Origin: Streptomyces sp. SA15
GTDB lineage: Bacteria > Actinomycetota > Actinomycetes > Streptomycetales > Streptomycetaceae
DNA length: 41,876 nt
Direction: 5' to 3'
Assembly (NCBI RefSeq): GCF_002291145.1
Contig: NZ_NTGE01000172.1
Coordinates: 1-41,876 of the forward strand
Shown: piece after piece, positions 1 through 10,701 of the stretch
Position numbering within the stretch: position 1 is the stretch's first letter
Layout: every line of letters starts with the position of its first letter
Notes under the pieces: model-generated
What the model saw: only the letters and a program-made list of their open reading frames with translations
Told to the model about the DNA's origin: nothing
Databases searched by the model: none
Made by a program: the position numbers and the translations under genes

Positions 1-673
1 AGCAGGAACTGACCGAGTACCTCACCGAACTGTCCGGGGAGGCGGCCGCCTACATGCGGCCGAACTTCTTCGCCAACACCCCCGACATCCTGCACGCCTA
101 CCTCCAGCACGGCGGCCGGCCCGCCTTTGAGACACGCGCGGTCCTGGCCGCCACCCTCTCCCCCACCTGGGGCATCTACAGCGGCTACGAACTGTGCGAG
201 AACACCCCGCTGCGACAGGGCAGCGAGGAGTACCTCGACTCGGAGAAGTACCAGATCAAACACCGCGACTGGGAAACAGCCGAACGCGAAGGCCGCACCC
301 TCACCCCCCTCATCACCCGGCTGAACACGATCAGGCGCCGCCACCCCGCTCTCCAACGGCTCAGAAACATCCACTTCCACCACACCGACAACGACGCCCT
401 GATCGCGTACAGCAAGCGCACCGGCGAGGACACCGTGCTGGTGGTCGTCAATCTCGATCCTCACCGCGCCCAGGAGGCCACCGTCTCGTTGGACATGCCG
501 CACCTCGGCCTGGAATGGCACGAGTCCCTGTCCGTGCACGACGAACTGGCGGGCGAGACCTACCGCTGGGGCAGGAACAACTATGTGCGGCTGGAGCCCG
601 GTCGGGCACCCGCGCACGTGTTCCGCGTCCAGCGGTCGTCCGCCGCGCCGCAGATCGGAGGGTCCACCGCGTC

Positions 674-677
<4 letters not shown>
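1..677 (+). CDS. glgE: Alpha-1,4-glucan:maltose-1-phosphate maltosyltransferase, C-terminal part
   Basis: The reading frame is open from base 3, so the gene's 5' end lies outside the window; about 224 C-terminal residues are visible. GlgE (GH13_3) transfers maltosyl units from maltose-1-phosphate to growing alpha-1,4-glucan in the cytoplasm. The conserved stretch RPNFFANTPDILHAYL is visible. Its NTPD aspartate matches the third catalytic carboxylate of Streptomyces GlgE when counted back from a family length of about 675 residues. It is followed by the typical TWGIYSGYELCE and GSEEYLDSEKYQ segments and a C-terminal beta domain. The TGA stop overlaps the treS ATG by 4 nt (ATGA), which suggests translational coupling. 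The nucleophile and acid/base residues are upstream and not visible. Confidence 0.95.
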
Positions 678-2392
<1,715 letters not shown>

Positions 2393-2420
2393 TCGTGTGC
2401 CGACGAAAGGACGCGTCACC

Positions 2421-3782
2421 ATGCCGAAGACCGCATCTCTTGGCCGCAGACCCACGATCGTCGCCGATCCCATGGCCTCCCTCGGTGGATTGCTGCGCGA
2501 GTGGCTGCCCCGGCAGCGCTGGTTCGCCGGCAAGGACCGGCCCGTCACAGAGCTCGGACTGCTGTCGATGACCGAGCTGTACCCCGGCTGTCTGCACCTG
2601 CTGGTGCACACGGGTCACGCGGGAGTGCCGGCCCCCTGCTGGACCACCCCGGCCGGTGACTGCTACCAGCTGCTGCTCGGCGTGCGGGAGCACCTGTCGC
2701 CGCGTATCGGCCGTGCGCTCATCGGCAGGCCGGAAGAGGGCCCGCTGGCCGGGATGACGGTGTACGACGCGCTGCACGACCCCCGGTCGGCGCAGCTGCT
2801 CCTCGAGCGGCTTCGGCACCCGGGCTCGGTCGGCCCCCTGCGTTTCGAGTGCGAGCCGTCCGTGCCGGTGCCGGCCGGGCTGCCGCCGCGGCTGCTGGAC
2901 GCCGAGCAGTCCAACTCCTCGCTGGTGTACGGCGACGAGTTCATCCTGAAGGTCTTCCGGCGCATCCAGCCCGGCGTCAACCCCGACCTCGAGGTGCCGC
3001 GCGCGCTGGCCGAGCAGGGCTGCCGCCGGGTCCCCGCCCCGGTGGCCTGGTTCAGCACCACGCATCCGCACGACGCGACGCTCGGCGTGCTGCAGCCGTA
3101 CCTGCGCGACGCGTCCGACGGCTGGACGCTGGCGCTGCGCGCGCTCGGCATCGGTGACGACTTCACCGCGCAGGCCCGCGAGCTGGGGCAGGCCATGGCG
3201 GAGGTGCACCTCGCGCTGGCCACGGCCTTCCCCGCCGGCACCCACGGCGAGAACGGCCGTACGGCGGCGGCGATGACCGAGCGGCTGGACGCCGCCGCGC
3301 ACTGCGTGCCGGCGCTCAAGCCGTTCGTCCCCGGTCTGCGGGGTGCCTTCGGCGCGCTCGCCACCTGTGATGCCGGGCCGCCCGCCCAGCGCATTCACGG
3401 CGACCTGCATCTGGGACAGGTGCTGCGGGCGGGACGCGAGTGGTTCGTCATCGACTTCGAGGGCGAGCCGTCCCGTCCGCTCGCCGAGCGATGCACCGCC
3501 CAGTCCCCGGTACGGGACATCGCCGGCATGCTGCGTTCCTTCGACTACGCGGCCCGGCAGCGCCGCCCCTGGCGCCCGCAGTGGGCGCGCCGCTGCCGGG
3601 AGGCCTTCTGCGCGGGCTACGCCGCCCGCGCCGGATGGGACCCCCGCAAGAAACACGGTCTCCTGCGTGCGTACGAGACCGATCGGGCGGTGTACGAAGT
3701 CCTGTACGAGGCCAGGCACCGCCCGAACTGGCTCCCCGTACCCATGGCGGCGATCGAACGTCTCGCCGTGAGAGGAGTCTGA
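2421..3782 (+). CDS. mak: Maltokinase
   Basis: A 453-residue maltokinase (Pep2/Mak) that phosphorylates maltose with ATP to give maltose-1-phosphate, the GlgE substrate. The N-terminal cap region contains LPRQRWFAGKDRPV. The aminoglycoside-phosphotransferase-like core has the Brenner-type motif HGDLHLGQVL (catalytic D328) and the metal-binding VIDFEGEPSRPL (D345). ATG 2421 is chosen because AAAGGA (2405-2410) lies 10 nt upstream; an in-frame GTG at 2397 has no such site. The stop is 3 nt before glgB. It is encoded separately from TreS, although fused TreS-Mak proteins exist in other bacteria. Confidence 0.94.
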   Translation: MPKTASLGRRPTIVADPMASLGGLLREWLPRQRWFAGKDRPVTELGLLSMTELYPGCLHLLVHTGHAGVPAPCWTTPAGDCYQLLLGVREHLSPRIGRALIGRPEEGPLAGMTVYDALHDPRSAQLLLERLRHPGSVGPLRFECEPSVPVPAGLPPRLLDAEQSNSSLVYGDEFILKVFRRIQPGVNPDLEVPRALAEQGCRRVPAPVAWFSTTHPHDATLGVLQPYLRDASDGWTLALRALGIGDDFTAQARELGQAMAEVHLALATAFPAGTHGENGRTAAAMTERLDAAAHCVPALKPFVPGLRGAFGALATCDAGPPAQRIHGDLHLGQVLRAGREWFVIDFEGEPSRPLAERCTAQSPVRDIAGMLRSFDYAARQRRPWRPQWARRCREAFCAGYAARAGWDPRKKHGLLRAYETDRAVYEVLYEARHRPNWLPVPMAAIERLAVRGV

Positions 3783-3785
3783 ACC

Positions 3786-5990
3786 GTGGCCCTGCGCGAC
3801 ACTTCACTGCCCGAGCCGTCCGGACCGGCCCACTGCACCGCGGCGCCCGCCCTGCACCCCGCAGACCGTGGACGCCTGCTGTCGGGGGCCCATCACGACC
3901 CGCACGCGCTGCTCGGCGCCCATCCGGTGCCCGGCGGGATCGTCTTCCGTGCGCTGCGCCCGTTCGCCCGCTCGGTGAGCGTCGTGATCGACGGCGAGCG
4001 CGGCCGGCTCGCCTCGGAGGGGGACGGTCTCTTCTCCGGCGTGCTGCCGCTCGACGCGATCCCCGCCTACACGCTGCTGGTGGCGTACGCCGACGGCGAG
4101 CAGGAGGTGCACGACCCGTACCGCTTCCTGCCCGCCCTCGGTGACATCGACCTGCATCTCATCCGCGAGGGGCGGCACGAGCAGCTGTGGAAGGCGCTGG
4201 GCGCGGAGCCGATGACCCACCAGGGCGTGACCGGAACCCGCTTCACCGTGTGGGCGCCGAACGCCCAAGGAGTGCGGGTCGCCGGGGACTTCACCTTCTG
4301 GGACGGGCAGGCGTTCCCGATGCGCTCTCTCGGCGCGTCCGGTGTGTGGGAGCTGTTCCTGCCGGGCATCGGCGAGGGCGCGCGGTACAAGTTCGAGATC
4401 ACCTCGCGCTACGGCGGCCGGTTCCTCAAGGCCGACCCGATGGCACGCCGCGCCGAGGAGCCGCCCGACACGGCGTCCATCGTGACCTCCTCCCAGTACG
4501 AGTGGGGCGACGAGGAGTGGATGTCCCGGCGCGGGGACGTGCCGGTGCACGAGGCCCCGTTCTCGGTGTACGAGGTCCACCTGCCGTCCTGGCAGCCCGG
4601 CTTGACCTACCGTCAGCTCGCCGAGGTGCTGCCGCGGTACGTGAAGGACCTGGGCTTCACCCATGTCGAGCTGATGCCGGTCGCCGAGCATCCCTTCGGC
4701 GGCTCCTGGGGTTACCAGGTCACGTCCTACTACGCGCCGACCGCGCGGCTGGGCGCCCCCGACGACTTCAAGTACCTGGTGGACGCCCTGCACCGGGCGG
4801 GCATCGGCGTGATCATGGACTGGGTGCCGGCGCACTTCCCGAAGGACGACTGGGCGCTGGCCCGGTTCGACGGGGACCCGCTGTACGAGCCGGGAGACGA
4901 CCGGCGGGCGGAGCATCCGGACTGGGGGACGTACGAGTTCGACTTCGGGCGTGTCGAGGTGCGCAACTTCCTGGTGGCCAACGCCGTGTACTGGTGCGAG
5001 GAGTTCCACATCGACGGGCTGCGCGTGGACGCGGTCGCCTCGATGCTCTACCTCGACTACTCGCGCGACTCGGGGCAGTGGACGCCGAACGTGTTCGGGG
5101 GGCGCGAGGACCTGGCCGCGGTGGCCTTCCTCCAGGAGATGAACGCGACCGTGTACCGGCGGGCGCCGGGTGTGGTGACGATCGCCGAGGAGTCCACGGC
5201 CTGGGACGGGGTGACCCGGCCCACCGACAGCGGCGGTCTGGGGTTCGGGCTGAAGTGGAACATGGGCTGGATGCACGACTCGCTCGGCTACATCAGCCAC
5301 GAGCCCGTTCACCGCAAGTACCACCACAACGAGATGACCTTCTCGATGGTGTACGCCTACAGCGAGAACTACGTCCTGCCCATCTCCCACGACGAGGTCG
5401 TCCACGGCAAGCAGGCCCTCGTGTCCAAGATGCCCGGCGACTGGTGGCAGCGACGCGCCAACCACCGCGCGTACCTGGGCTTCATGTGGGCCCACCCCGG
5501 CAAGCAACTCCTCTTCATGGGCCAGGAGTTCGCCCAGGGCGGCGAGTGGTCCGAGGCGCAGGGGCCCGAGTGGTGGCTGCTCGACCCCGGCTACTGCGCC
5601 GCGGGCGACCACCGGGGCGTCCAGGACCTGGTGCGGGACCTGAACACCGTCTACCGTGCGACCCCCGCCCTCTGGCAGCGCGACACCGACCCCTCCGGCT
5701 TCCAGTGGGTGATCGGCGACGCCGCCGACGACAACGTCTTCGCGTTCCTGCGCTTCGGCGCCGACGGCACTCCCCTGCTGGCCGTCTCCAACTTCTCCCC
5801 CGTCGTCCGGCACGACTACCGCCTGTGGGTTCCCGACGACATCCCCGCCTGGCAGGAGACCCTCAACACCGACGCCGGGCGGTACGGCGGCAGCGACGTC
5901 ACCAACCCCGGTCCCATCAAGCCGGAGGACGGAGCCGTCCGGCTCACGCTGCCGCCACTCGCCACGGTGTGGCTGACGCCGCCCGACTAG
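3786..5990 (+). CDS. glgB: 1,4-alpha-glucan branching enzyme
   Basis: A 734-residue GH13_9 branching enzyme that introduces alpha-1,6 branches into the glucan made by GlgE. GTG start at 3786, preceded by a GAGAGGAG ribosome site within the last codons of mak. The order is an N-terminal extension, a CBM48-like module around residues 130-220 (TRFTVWAPNAQGVRVAGDF), then the catalytic barrel. Catalytic residues are D415 (DGLRVDAVASML), E468 (TIAEEST) and D536 (ISHDEVVHGK). LYLDYSR and MGQEFAQGGEW are further family signatures. Length is typical. It closes the glgE-treS-mak-glgB operon; Streptomyces coelicolor is known to carry two GlgE loci, and I cannot tell which this resembles. Confidence 0.96.
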   Translation: MALRDTSLPEPSGPAHCTAAPALHPADRGRLLSGAHHDPHALLGAHPVPGGIVFRALRPFARSVSVVIDGERGRLASEGDGLFSGVLPLDAIPAYTLLVAYADGEQEVHDPYRFLPALGDIDLHLIREGRHEQLWKALGAEPMTHQGVTGTRFTVWAPNAQGVRVAGDFTFWDGQAFPMRSLGASGVWELFLPGIGEGARYKFEITSRYGGRFLKADPMARRAEEPPDTASIVTSSQYEWGDEEWMSRRGDVPVHEAPFSVYEVHLPSWQPGLTYRQLAEVLPRYVKDLGFTHVELMPVAEHPFGGSWGYQVTSYYAPTARLGAPDDFKYLVDALHRAGIGVIMDWVPAHFPKDDWALARFDGDPLYEPGDDRRAEHPDWGTYEFDFGRVEVRNFLVANAVYWCEEFHIDGLRVDAVASMLYLDYSRDSGQWTPNVFGGREDLAAVAFLQEMNATVYRRAPGVVTIAEESTAWDGVTRPTDSGGLGFGLKWNMGWMHDSLGYISHEPVHRKYHHNEMTFSMVYAYSENYVLPISHDEVVHGKQALVSKMPGDWWQRRANHRAYLGFMWAHPGKQLLFMGQEFAQGGEWSEAQGPEWWLLDPGYCAAGDHRGVQDLVRDLNTVYRATPALWQRDTDPSGFQWVIGDAADDNVFAFLRFGADGTPLLAVSNFSPVVRHDYRLWVPDDIPAWQETLNTDAGRYGGSDVTNPGPIKPEDGAVRLTLPPLATVWLTPPD

Positions 5991-6102
5991 GGCCTCTCCG
6001 GCGGGCCCCGGGAGGTGTCCGAACGGCCGAGAGGGGCAGTCGGGGTCGTACGACGGAGCAATCCTCGTCGTCGCCGCAGGGGCCACAGAAGGGCAGTATC
6101 AC

Positions 6103-7191
6103 GTGCGCACCGTCGGAGTGGAGGAGGAACTCCTCCTGGTCGACCCGGAGACCGGCGAACCGCAGGCGCTGTCCGCCGCAGTGCTCGCGCGGGCGGCGGT
6201 GGACGAGGCCGATCACGACCTCTTCGAGAAGGAGCTGCACAACCAGATGCTCGAGTTCGCGACGCATCCGCAGTCGGGCATGGAGGAGCTGCGCGCGGAG
6301 ATCGTCCGCTGCCGCAAGGAGGCCGCCCGGCACGCCGGGGAGAGCGGCTGTGCCGTCGCCGCGCTGGCCACCTCGCCGATGCCGGTGAGTCCCTCCGTCG
6401 GTATGGGGCGGCGCTACCAGTGGATGGCGGAGCAGTACGGGATCGCGACCCAGGAGCAGATGGTGCTGGGGTGCCATGTCCATGTGTCCGTGGAGTCGGA
6501 CGAGGAGGCCGTCGCCGTCGTCGACCGCATCCAGCCCTGGCTGTCGGTGCTGTCCGCGCTCAGCGCCAACTCCCCGTTCTGGCAGGGCAAGGACACCCGC
6601 TACAGCAGTTACCGCAGCCGGGTGTGGCAGCGGTGGCCGTCGGCCGGTCCGACCGAGCCCTTCCGTTCGGCGGAGCGCTATCACCGGCGGGTCGCGGACA
6701 TGGTCGCCACGGGCGTGATTCTCGACAAGGGGATGATCTACTTCGACGCCCGGCTGTCCCGGCGGTATCCGACGGTCGAGATCCGCGTCGCGGACGTCTG
6801 TCTGCACGCCGACACCGCCGTTCTCCTCGCCGCCCTCGCCCGCGGCCTCGTCGAGACCGCCGCACGCGAGTGGCGGGAGGGCCGGGGGCCGCTGGAGCAC
6901 AGCGTGAGCCTGCTCCGGCTGGCGGCCTGGCGCGCCGCCCGCTCGGGGTTGACCGAGGAGCTGCTGCACCCCGCGACCATGCGCCGTATGCCCGCGGAGA
7001 CGGTCGTGCGGGCGCTGCTGGACCATGTCGGGGACGCCCTTGCCGACAGCGGCGACCTCGACCGCGCCCGAGCCGGCTGCGCCGAGCTGCTGCGGCACGG
7101 CAACGGCGCCCGGGTGCAGCGCGAGCTGATGCGGCGCACCGGAAGCCTGCGGGACGTGGTCACCGAGTGCGTGCGCCTCACGCAGACGTGA
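6103..7191 (+). CDS. Carboxylate-amine ligase, YbdK / GCS2 family
   Basis: A 362-residue protein of the glutamate-cysteine ligase type 2 family (YbdK-like), ATP-dependent enzymes joining a carboxylate to an amine. The N-terminal TVGVEEELLLVDPETGEP is the family signature, with the Glu-rich ATP/metal-binding strand. HNQMLEFATHPQ and GCHVHVSVESDEEAV follow, and RYPTVEIRVADVCLHADTAVLLAAL carries late conserved residues. GTG 6103 is preceded by AGAAGGG 12-16 nt upstream. It lies 112 nt after glgB in the same direction, so it could be read from the same transcript. Physiological substrate is unknown; E. coli YbdK has only weak glutamate-cysteine ligase activity. It is too short to be the mycothiol-independent EgtA type. 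Confidence 0.88.
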   Translation: MRTVGVEEELLLVDPETGEPQALSAAVLARAAVDEADHDLFEKELHNQMLEFATHPQSGMEELRAEIVRCRKEAARHAGESGCAVAALATSPMPVSPSVGMGRRYQWMAEQYGIATQEQMVLGCHVHVSVESDEEAVAVVDRIQPWLSVLSALSANSPFWQGKDTRYSSYRSRVWQRWPSAGPTEPFRSAERYHRRVADMVATGVILDKGMIYFDARLSRRYPTVEIRVADVCLHADTAVLLAALARGLVETAAREWREGRGPLEHSVSLLRLAAWRAARSGLTEELLHPATMRRMPAETVVRALLDHVGDALADSGDLDRARAGCAELLRHGNGARVQRELMRRTGSLRDVVTECVRLTQT

Positions 7192-7228
7192 GGAGGCGTA
7201 CGTCCCGGACGGCTCTCACACGAATCCC

Positions 7229-7462
7229 TCACACGATGAGGACGACGGCGTACACCAGGAAGAACGCCGCGATGAGGACGACCATGACGAGGATCATGGT
7301 CAGTGGTGCCTTGGCCCAGCCCTTGGGGGGATTGTGCGTCTCCCTCGGGCCCGCCTCGGGCAGACTGCTCTCGGCCGGCGGGGTCTCCCCGGGCGGCACG
7401 CCGCCGCCCGGCTCCAGACCGGTGCTGCGCTCGGGTTCGGGATCAGGGTTGATGTGACTCAT
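7229..7462 (-). CDS. Small single-pass membrane protein, DUF6480 family
   Basis: A 77-residue protein with a disordered Pro/Gly-rich N-terminal half (PDPEPERSTGLEPGGGVPPG and ETPPAESS), a short basic linker GWAKAP, and one C-terminal transmembrane helix (about residues 52-76, ending VYAVVLIV). The LEPGGGVPPGETPPAES segment is what I remember as the DUF6480 signature in Streptomyces. The function is unknown. It is convergent with the upstream ligase gene and divergent from the acyl-CoA ligase. The start at 7462 gives the conserved MSHINPDPEP N-terminus, with a GGGGGA stretch about 12 nt upstream. The topology suggests a tail-anchored protein. Confidence 0.82.
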   Translation of the reverse strand: MSHINPDPEPERSTGLEPGGGVPPGETPPAESSLPEAGPRETHNPPKGWAKAPLTMILVMVVLIAAFFLVYAVVLIV

Positions 7463-7615
7463 ACGGTCCGAGTCCCCCGAACCCGCCGAGATCATCGGGC
7501 ATGTGCCAGTTCTCCGTTCCTCGTACCGCGCGCCGTCACCTCCACTAGATTCGACCACCGCAAGGTAACCGTGCTCGTCGGCGGAGTCACACCCCGTACA
7601 CATCAGGAGCAGCGC

Positions 7616-9520
7616 ATGCGCAATCTCGCCGTCGCTCCCCCGGCCGTCTCGCCCCTGACCGGCGGGCTCGCCGACAGCGTCTTCGAGACGGCGGACCTCA
7701 ACCCCACCCTGCCGCTGCTGGCGCGCCGCCCCGACTCCTCCTCGACCACGTGGGAGGAGGTCACGGCCGTGGAACTGCGGGATCAGGTGGTGGACCTGGC
7801 CAAGGGGCTGATCGCGTCCGGCATCGCACCCGGCCATCGCGTGGCGATCATGGCACGCACCCGGTACGAGTGGACGGTCCTCAGCTATGCGCTGTGGGCG
7901 GTCGGCGCCGAGGTCGTCCCGGTCTATCCGACCTCCTCGCGCGACCAGGTCGAGTGGATCCTCAGGGACGCCGGCTGCGTGGCCGTGGTGGTCGAGGACG
8001 AGCAGGCGGTGATGACGGTCGGCTCCGTGTGCGCGAGCCTGCCCCGGCTGCGGCACGTCTGGCAGCTGGACGCGGGGGCGCTGGAGCAACTGGCGGCGCG
8101 GGGCGAGTTCATCCCGCTCGCCACGGTCGACTCGCTGCGCCGTATCGTCCTGCCGGACTCCACCGCGGTCGTCGCCTACACCTCCGGCACGACGGGCCGT
8201 CCCCTGGGCTGCGCGCTGAGCCACCGCGGCCTGGCGAGCCCCTGCGACACCCTGCTCGCGGGCTGGGGCCAGACGGCCGCGCCGCCCGGAGAGCAGGGGG
8301 CCGCCCTCGCCTTCCTGCCCTTCTCGCACGTGTACGGCCTGATGATCCAGAGCATGTGCCTGCGCGGCGGTCTGCTCATGGGCCACGAGCCCGACCTGGG
8401 CGAGGAGGCGCTGACGTCGGCGCTGCGCTCCCTTAGGCCGACCTACTTCTGGGGCGTCCCGTCGATGTTCGAGAAGATCTACAAGAATTTCCTGCGTACG
8501 GCACAGCAGTCGGGCCGCGGCGCGCTGTTCGAGCGGGCCGCCGAGACCGCGCGGGACTTCGCCGCGGCCTGCGAACGACAGCGGCTGGGCGAGGGGCCGG
8601 GTCCCGGTTTCGACCTGCGGCTGCAACACGCCCTGTACGAGCGGACGGTGTACCGCAGACTGCGGGGTGCGCTCGGCGGCCGGGTGCGCCGCGCGACGTC
8701 CGGCGGCTCCCCGCTCAACCGTGAGCTGTCCCTCTTCTACGAGGGCATCGGCATCTACGTCAACGACGGATACGGGCTGACGGAGACCTGCGGCGGGGTC
8801 ACCATGCAGCCACTGGGCCGGGAGAAGTCCGGGACCGTCGGGCGGGCCCTGCCGGGCACGGACATCCGGGTGGCCGACGACGGGGAGATCCTGGTGCGCG
8901 GGCCGTCGGTGTTCCAGGGCTACGTGGGCGACGACAGCGCGACACGGACCGCGCTGCACGGCGGCTGGCTGGCCACCGGGGACATCGGGCGGCTCGACAC
9001 CGAGGGCTATCTCACGATCACCGGCCGCAAGAAGGACATCATCATCACCAGCAGCGGCAAGAGCGTCGCCCCGGCCGTCCTAGAGCACCGGCTGCGGGTG
9101 CACCCGCTCATCCACCAGGCTGTGGTCGTCGGCGACAACCGGCCGTGCGTGGGCGCGCTGCTCACCTTGGACCCGGAGTTCCTCGCGCACTGGCGGGCGG
9201 CCCTGGCGCTGCAGAGCGACACGCCGAGCCGGGAGGCCCGGGAGGAGAACGCGCTGCGGGAGGAGATCGCGCGGGCCGTGGCGGCGGCCAACAGTGCCGT
9301 CTCGCGCCAGGAGTCCATCCGGGTCTTCCGCGTGCTGCCGGAGCCGTTCGACCTCGCCAGCGGGTTACTGACGCCCTCGATGAAGCTGCGCCGGGACCTC
9401 ATCGTCAAGACGTACGCCTTCGAGATCGACGCGATGTACCAGGCACGCTCGCGCGGCGGGCGGCAGCGCGTGCCGGACGAGCTGTCGAGCTGGGACGACG
9501 CGGACAACGTCTTCCGGTGA
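7616..9520 (+). CDS. AMP-dependent long-chain acyl-CoA ligase (FadD-like)
   Basis: A 634-residue ANL-superfamily adenylating enzyme, likely activating a long-chain fatty acid to acyl-CoA through an acyl-AMP. The P-loop motif AYTSGTTGRPLG lies near residues 185-196. LPFSHVYGLMIQ and the YGLTETCGG core motif follow. The hinge region TGDIGRLDTEGYLTITGRKKD leads to the C-terminal lid. A long insertion containing EKIYKNFLRTAQQ and the ER-rich helix is typical of LC-FACS-type ligases. ATG 7616 is set by AGGAG at 7605-7609, 6 nt away; the open frame extends upstream without a plausible start. It is divergent from the DUF6480 gene. The true acyl substrate cannot be read from the sequence. Confidence 0.92.
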   Translation: MRNLAVAPPAVSPLTGGLADSVFETADLNPTLPLLARRPDSSSTTWEEVTAVELRDQVVDLAKGLIASGIAPGHRVAIMARTRYEWTVLSYALWAVGAEVVPVYPTSSRDQVEWILRDAGCVAVVVEDEQAVMTVGSVCASLPRLRHVWQLDAGALEQLAARGEFIPLATVDSLRRIVLPDSTAVVAYTSGTTGRPLGCALSHRGLASPCDTLLAGWGQTAAPPGEQGAALAFLPFSHVYGLMIQSMCLRGGLLMGHEPDLGEEALTSALRSLRPTYFWGVPSMFEKIYKNFLRTAQQSGRGALFERAAETARDFAAACERQRLGEGPGPGFDLRLQHALYERTVYRRLRGALGGRVRRATSGGSPLNRELSLFYEGIGIYVNDGYGLTETCGGVTMQPLGREKSGTVGRALPGTDIRVADDGEILVRGPSVFQGYVGDDSATRTALHGGWLATGDIGRLDTEGYLTITGRKKDIIITSSGKSVAPAVLEHRLRVHPLIHQAVVVGDNRPCVGALLTLDPEFLAHWRAALALQSDTPSREAREENALREEIARAVAAANSAVSRQESIRVFRVLPEPFDLASGLLTPSMKLRRDLIVKTYAFEIDAMYQARSRGGRQRVPDELSSWDDADNVFR

Positions 9521-9665
9521 GGGGGGCACCGACCCGGTGTGCGAAGAACGCGTAGGCTCCGCGCCCCCGGGAACACGCAACAGTGGCGACGCGAGAGACG
9601 GCAGGAGACGGCAGCGAGCGCGAGAGAGGACGGCGGCCCCACTGACACCGGGCCGGAGAGGCGAC

Positions 9666-10100
9666 ATGACGATCGAGCCGCGTGGGGACGAGACACTGGC
9701 TTCCGAGGCGATCCCGAGCCGCAGCACCAGTTTTGCGGGCGAGCCGCAGAACGTGACGGGTGCGCGTCTCGCCGCGGAGGAGTTCCTCCATGACCTCGCA
9801 CGCTCCGCGCCGCCGGCGGCCCCCGAGTACTGGGACGACATCCTGCTGGTCGTCACGGAGCTGGCCGCCAACGCCGTCCAGTACGCGCCCGGCCCCTTCG
9901 CCCTGCGGATGCGCCGGACCTTCGACGGTGTACACGTGACGCTGCACGACACCAGCACCACGCCGCCCGCACCACGTCCCTTCGATCCGCAGCACGGCGG
10001 CGGAGGCATCGGCTGGCACCTGATCCACGCGCTGGGCGACCAGGTCAGCGTGGTCACGGACGACCACGGCAAGGACGTCCATGTGTTTCTGCCCTGGTGA
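9666..10100 (+). CDS. RsbW-like ATP-binding protein (HATPase_c), putative anti-sigma kinase
   Basis: A 144-residue stand-alone GHKL ATPase domain of the RsbW/SpoIIAB type. The N-box is VTELAANAVQYAPGPFAL, and the glycine-rich ATP lid is HGGGGIGWHLIHALGDQVSV near the C-terminus. Such proteins usually bind a sigma factor or phosphorylate a STAS antagonist; many Streptomyces paralogues have no known partner. ATG 9666 is chosen because GGAGAGGCG sits just upstream. The open frame extends back to 9537 but has low-complexity Arg-rich composition there. It is convergent with the PRC-barrel gene and about 0.6 kb from a truncated STAS gene, which suggests a former partner-switching module. Confidence 0.88.
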   Translation: MTIEPRGDETLASEAIPSRSTSFAGEPQNVTGARLAAEEFLHDLARSAPPAAPEYWDDILLVVTELAANAVQYAPGPFALRMRRTFDGVHVTLHDTSTTPPAPRPFDPQHGGGGIGWHLIHALGDQVSVVTDDHGKDVHVFLPW

Positions 10101-10113
10101 GGGCGTTCTCTCT

Positions 10114-10155
10114 CCTCCCTCGTATTCCTGCTTCCCTCCCTCGTATTCCTGCTTC
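10114..10155. repeat. Perfect 2 x 21-bp tandem repeat
   Basis: Two identical 21-bp units (10114-10134 and 10135-10155), each beginning CCTCCCTCGTATTCC, lie between the convergent HATPase and PRC-barrel genes. The unit is pyrimidine-rich and has lower GC than its surroundings. No hairpin is evident. It may be a replication-slippage product. Confidence 0.9.
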
Positions 10156-10191
10156 GTGATGCCGCCCCGGTGAGTCCGGGACGGCTTTCGG

Positions 10192-10557
10192 TCACGCGCC
10201 AGGCGTGGGCTGGAGCCGGTGGTAGTAGTCACCGACGGCCGCCAGGTACGCGGGGTCCCTGGTCTCGCTGTCGGTCCGGAAGCGGGGCGCCGCCTTCACT
10301 GCCGCCCCGGTGCAGGCCAGCGTGATCCTCCGGGCCCGTGGGTCGATGCCGGTGACGACGCCCACGGGGACGAGGACGCTCGTGCCGAACAGCCAGACGC
10401 CGGTGTCGATGACCAGGTGCCGCATGCCGCCCGGGTCTGCCTCCCGGTCCACCCGTCCGAGGGTGCCGTCGCCGGCGACGACGGTGAAGCCCGTCAGGTC
10501 CTGTCCCTCGACGTGTCCGCTGTCGGGCGCGTACGACCAGATTCTGTCAACGGCCAC
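10192..10557 (-). CDS. PRC-barrel domain protein
   Basis: A 121-residue protein beginning MAVDRIWSYAPDSGHVEGQD, followed by a PRC-barrel fold (LTGFTVVAGDGTLGRVDREA, then HLVIDTGVWLFGTSVLVPVG, ITGI-type turn and basic tail). PRC-barrel proteins mediate protein or RNA interaction; in Streptomyces they are often stress-induced and have no assigned function. The GTG start at 10557 is chosen because GGAAGGAG lies 4 nt upstream on the minus strand. The open frame extends much further upstream but overlaps the promoter and a STAS fragment there. A SigB-type promoter match lies at 10593-10617, 35 nt upstream of the start. Confidence 0.83.
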   Translation of the reverse strand: MAVDRIWSYAPDSGHVEGQDLTGFTVVAGDGTLGRVDREADPGGMRHLVIDTGVWLFGTSVLVPVGVVTGIDPRARRITLACTGAAVKAAPRFRTDSETRDPAYLAAVGDYYHRLQPTPGA

Positions 10558-10592
10558 CCTGCTCCTTCCGCCCGAGGGGTTCACAGCACCAA

Positions 10593-10617
10593 ATACCCCT
10601 CTCCCGCACACGCATTC
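10593..10617 (-). promoter_or_regulatory. Candidate SigB-type promoter of the PRC-barrel gene
   Basis: On the minus strand GAAT (10617-10614) is followed by 15 nt and then GGGTAT (10598-10593). This exactly fits the consensus GNNT-N14-16-GGGTAC/T that I recall for S. coelicolor SigB-family promoters. Transcription would start near 10586, leaving a leader of about 30 nt before the GTG at 10557. Confidence 0.6.
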
Positions 10618-10701
10618 GGCATGTCTCGGACCGGAAGCGGTGGCATGGCCTCCGGCTGCGGGGGTTACCCGCTCCGCCGTCAGCACTTGTTGGAGGTACC
10701 C

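Noticed and set aside
3804..6086. 760-codon minus-strand frame opposite glgB
   Set aside because: It mirrors the full-length branching enzyme gene and shows only low-complexity basic or valine/glycine-rich translation.
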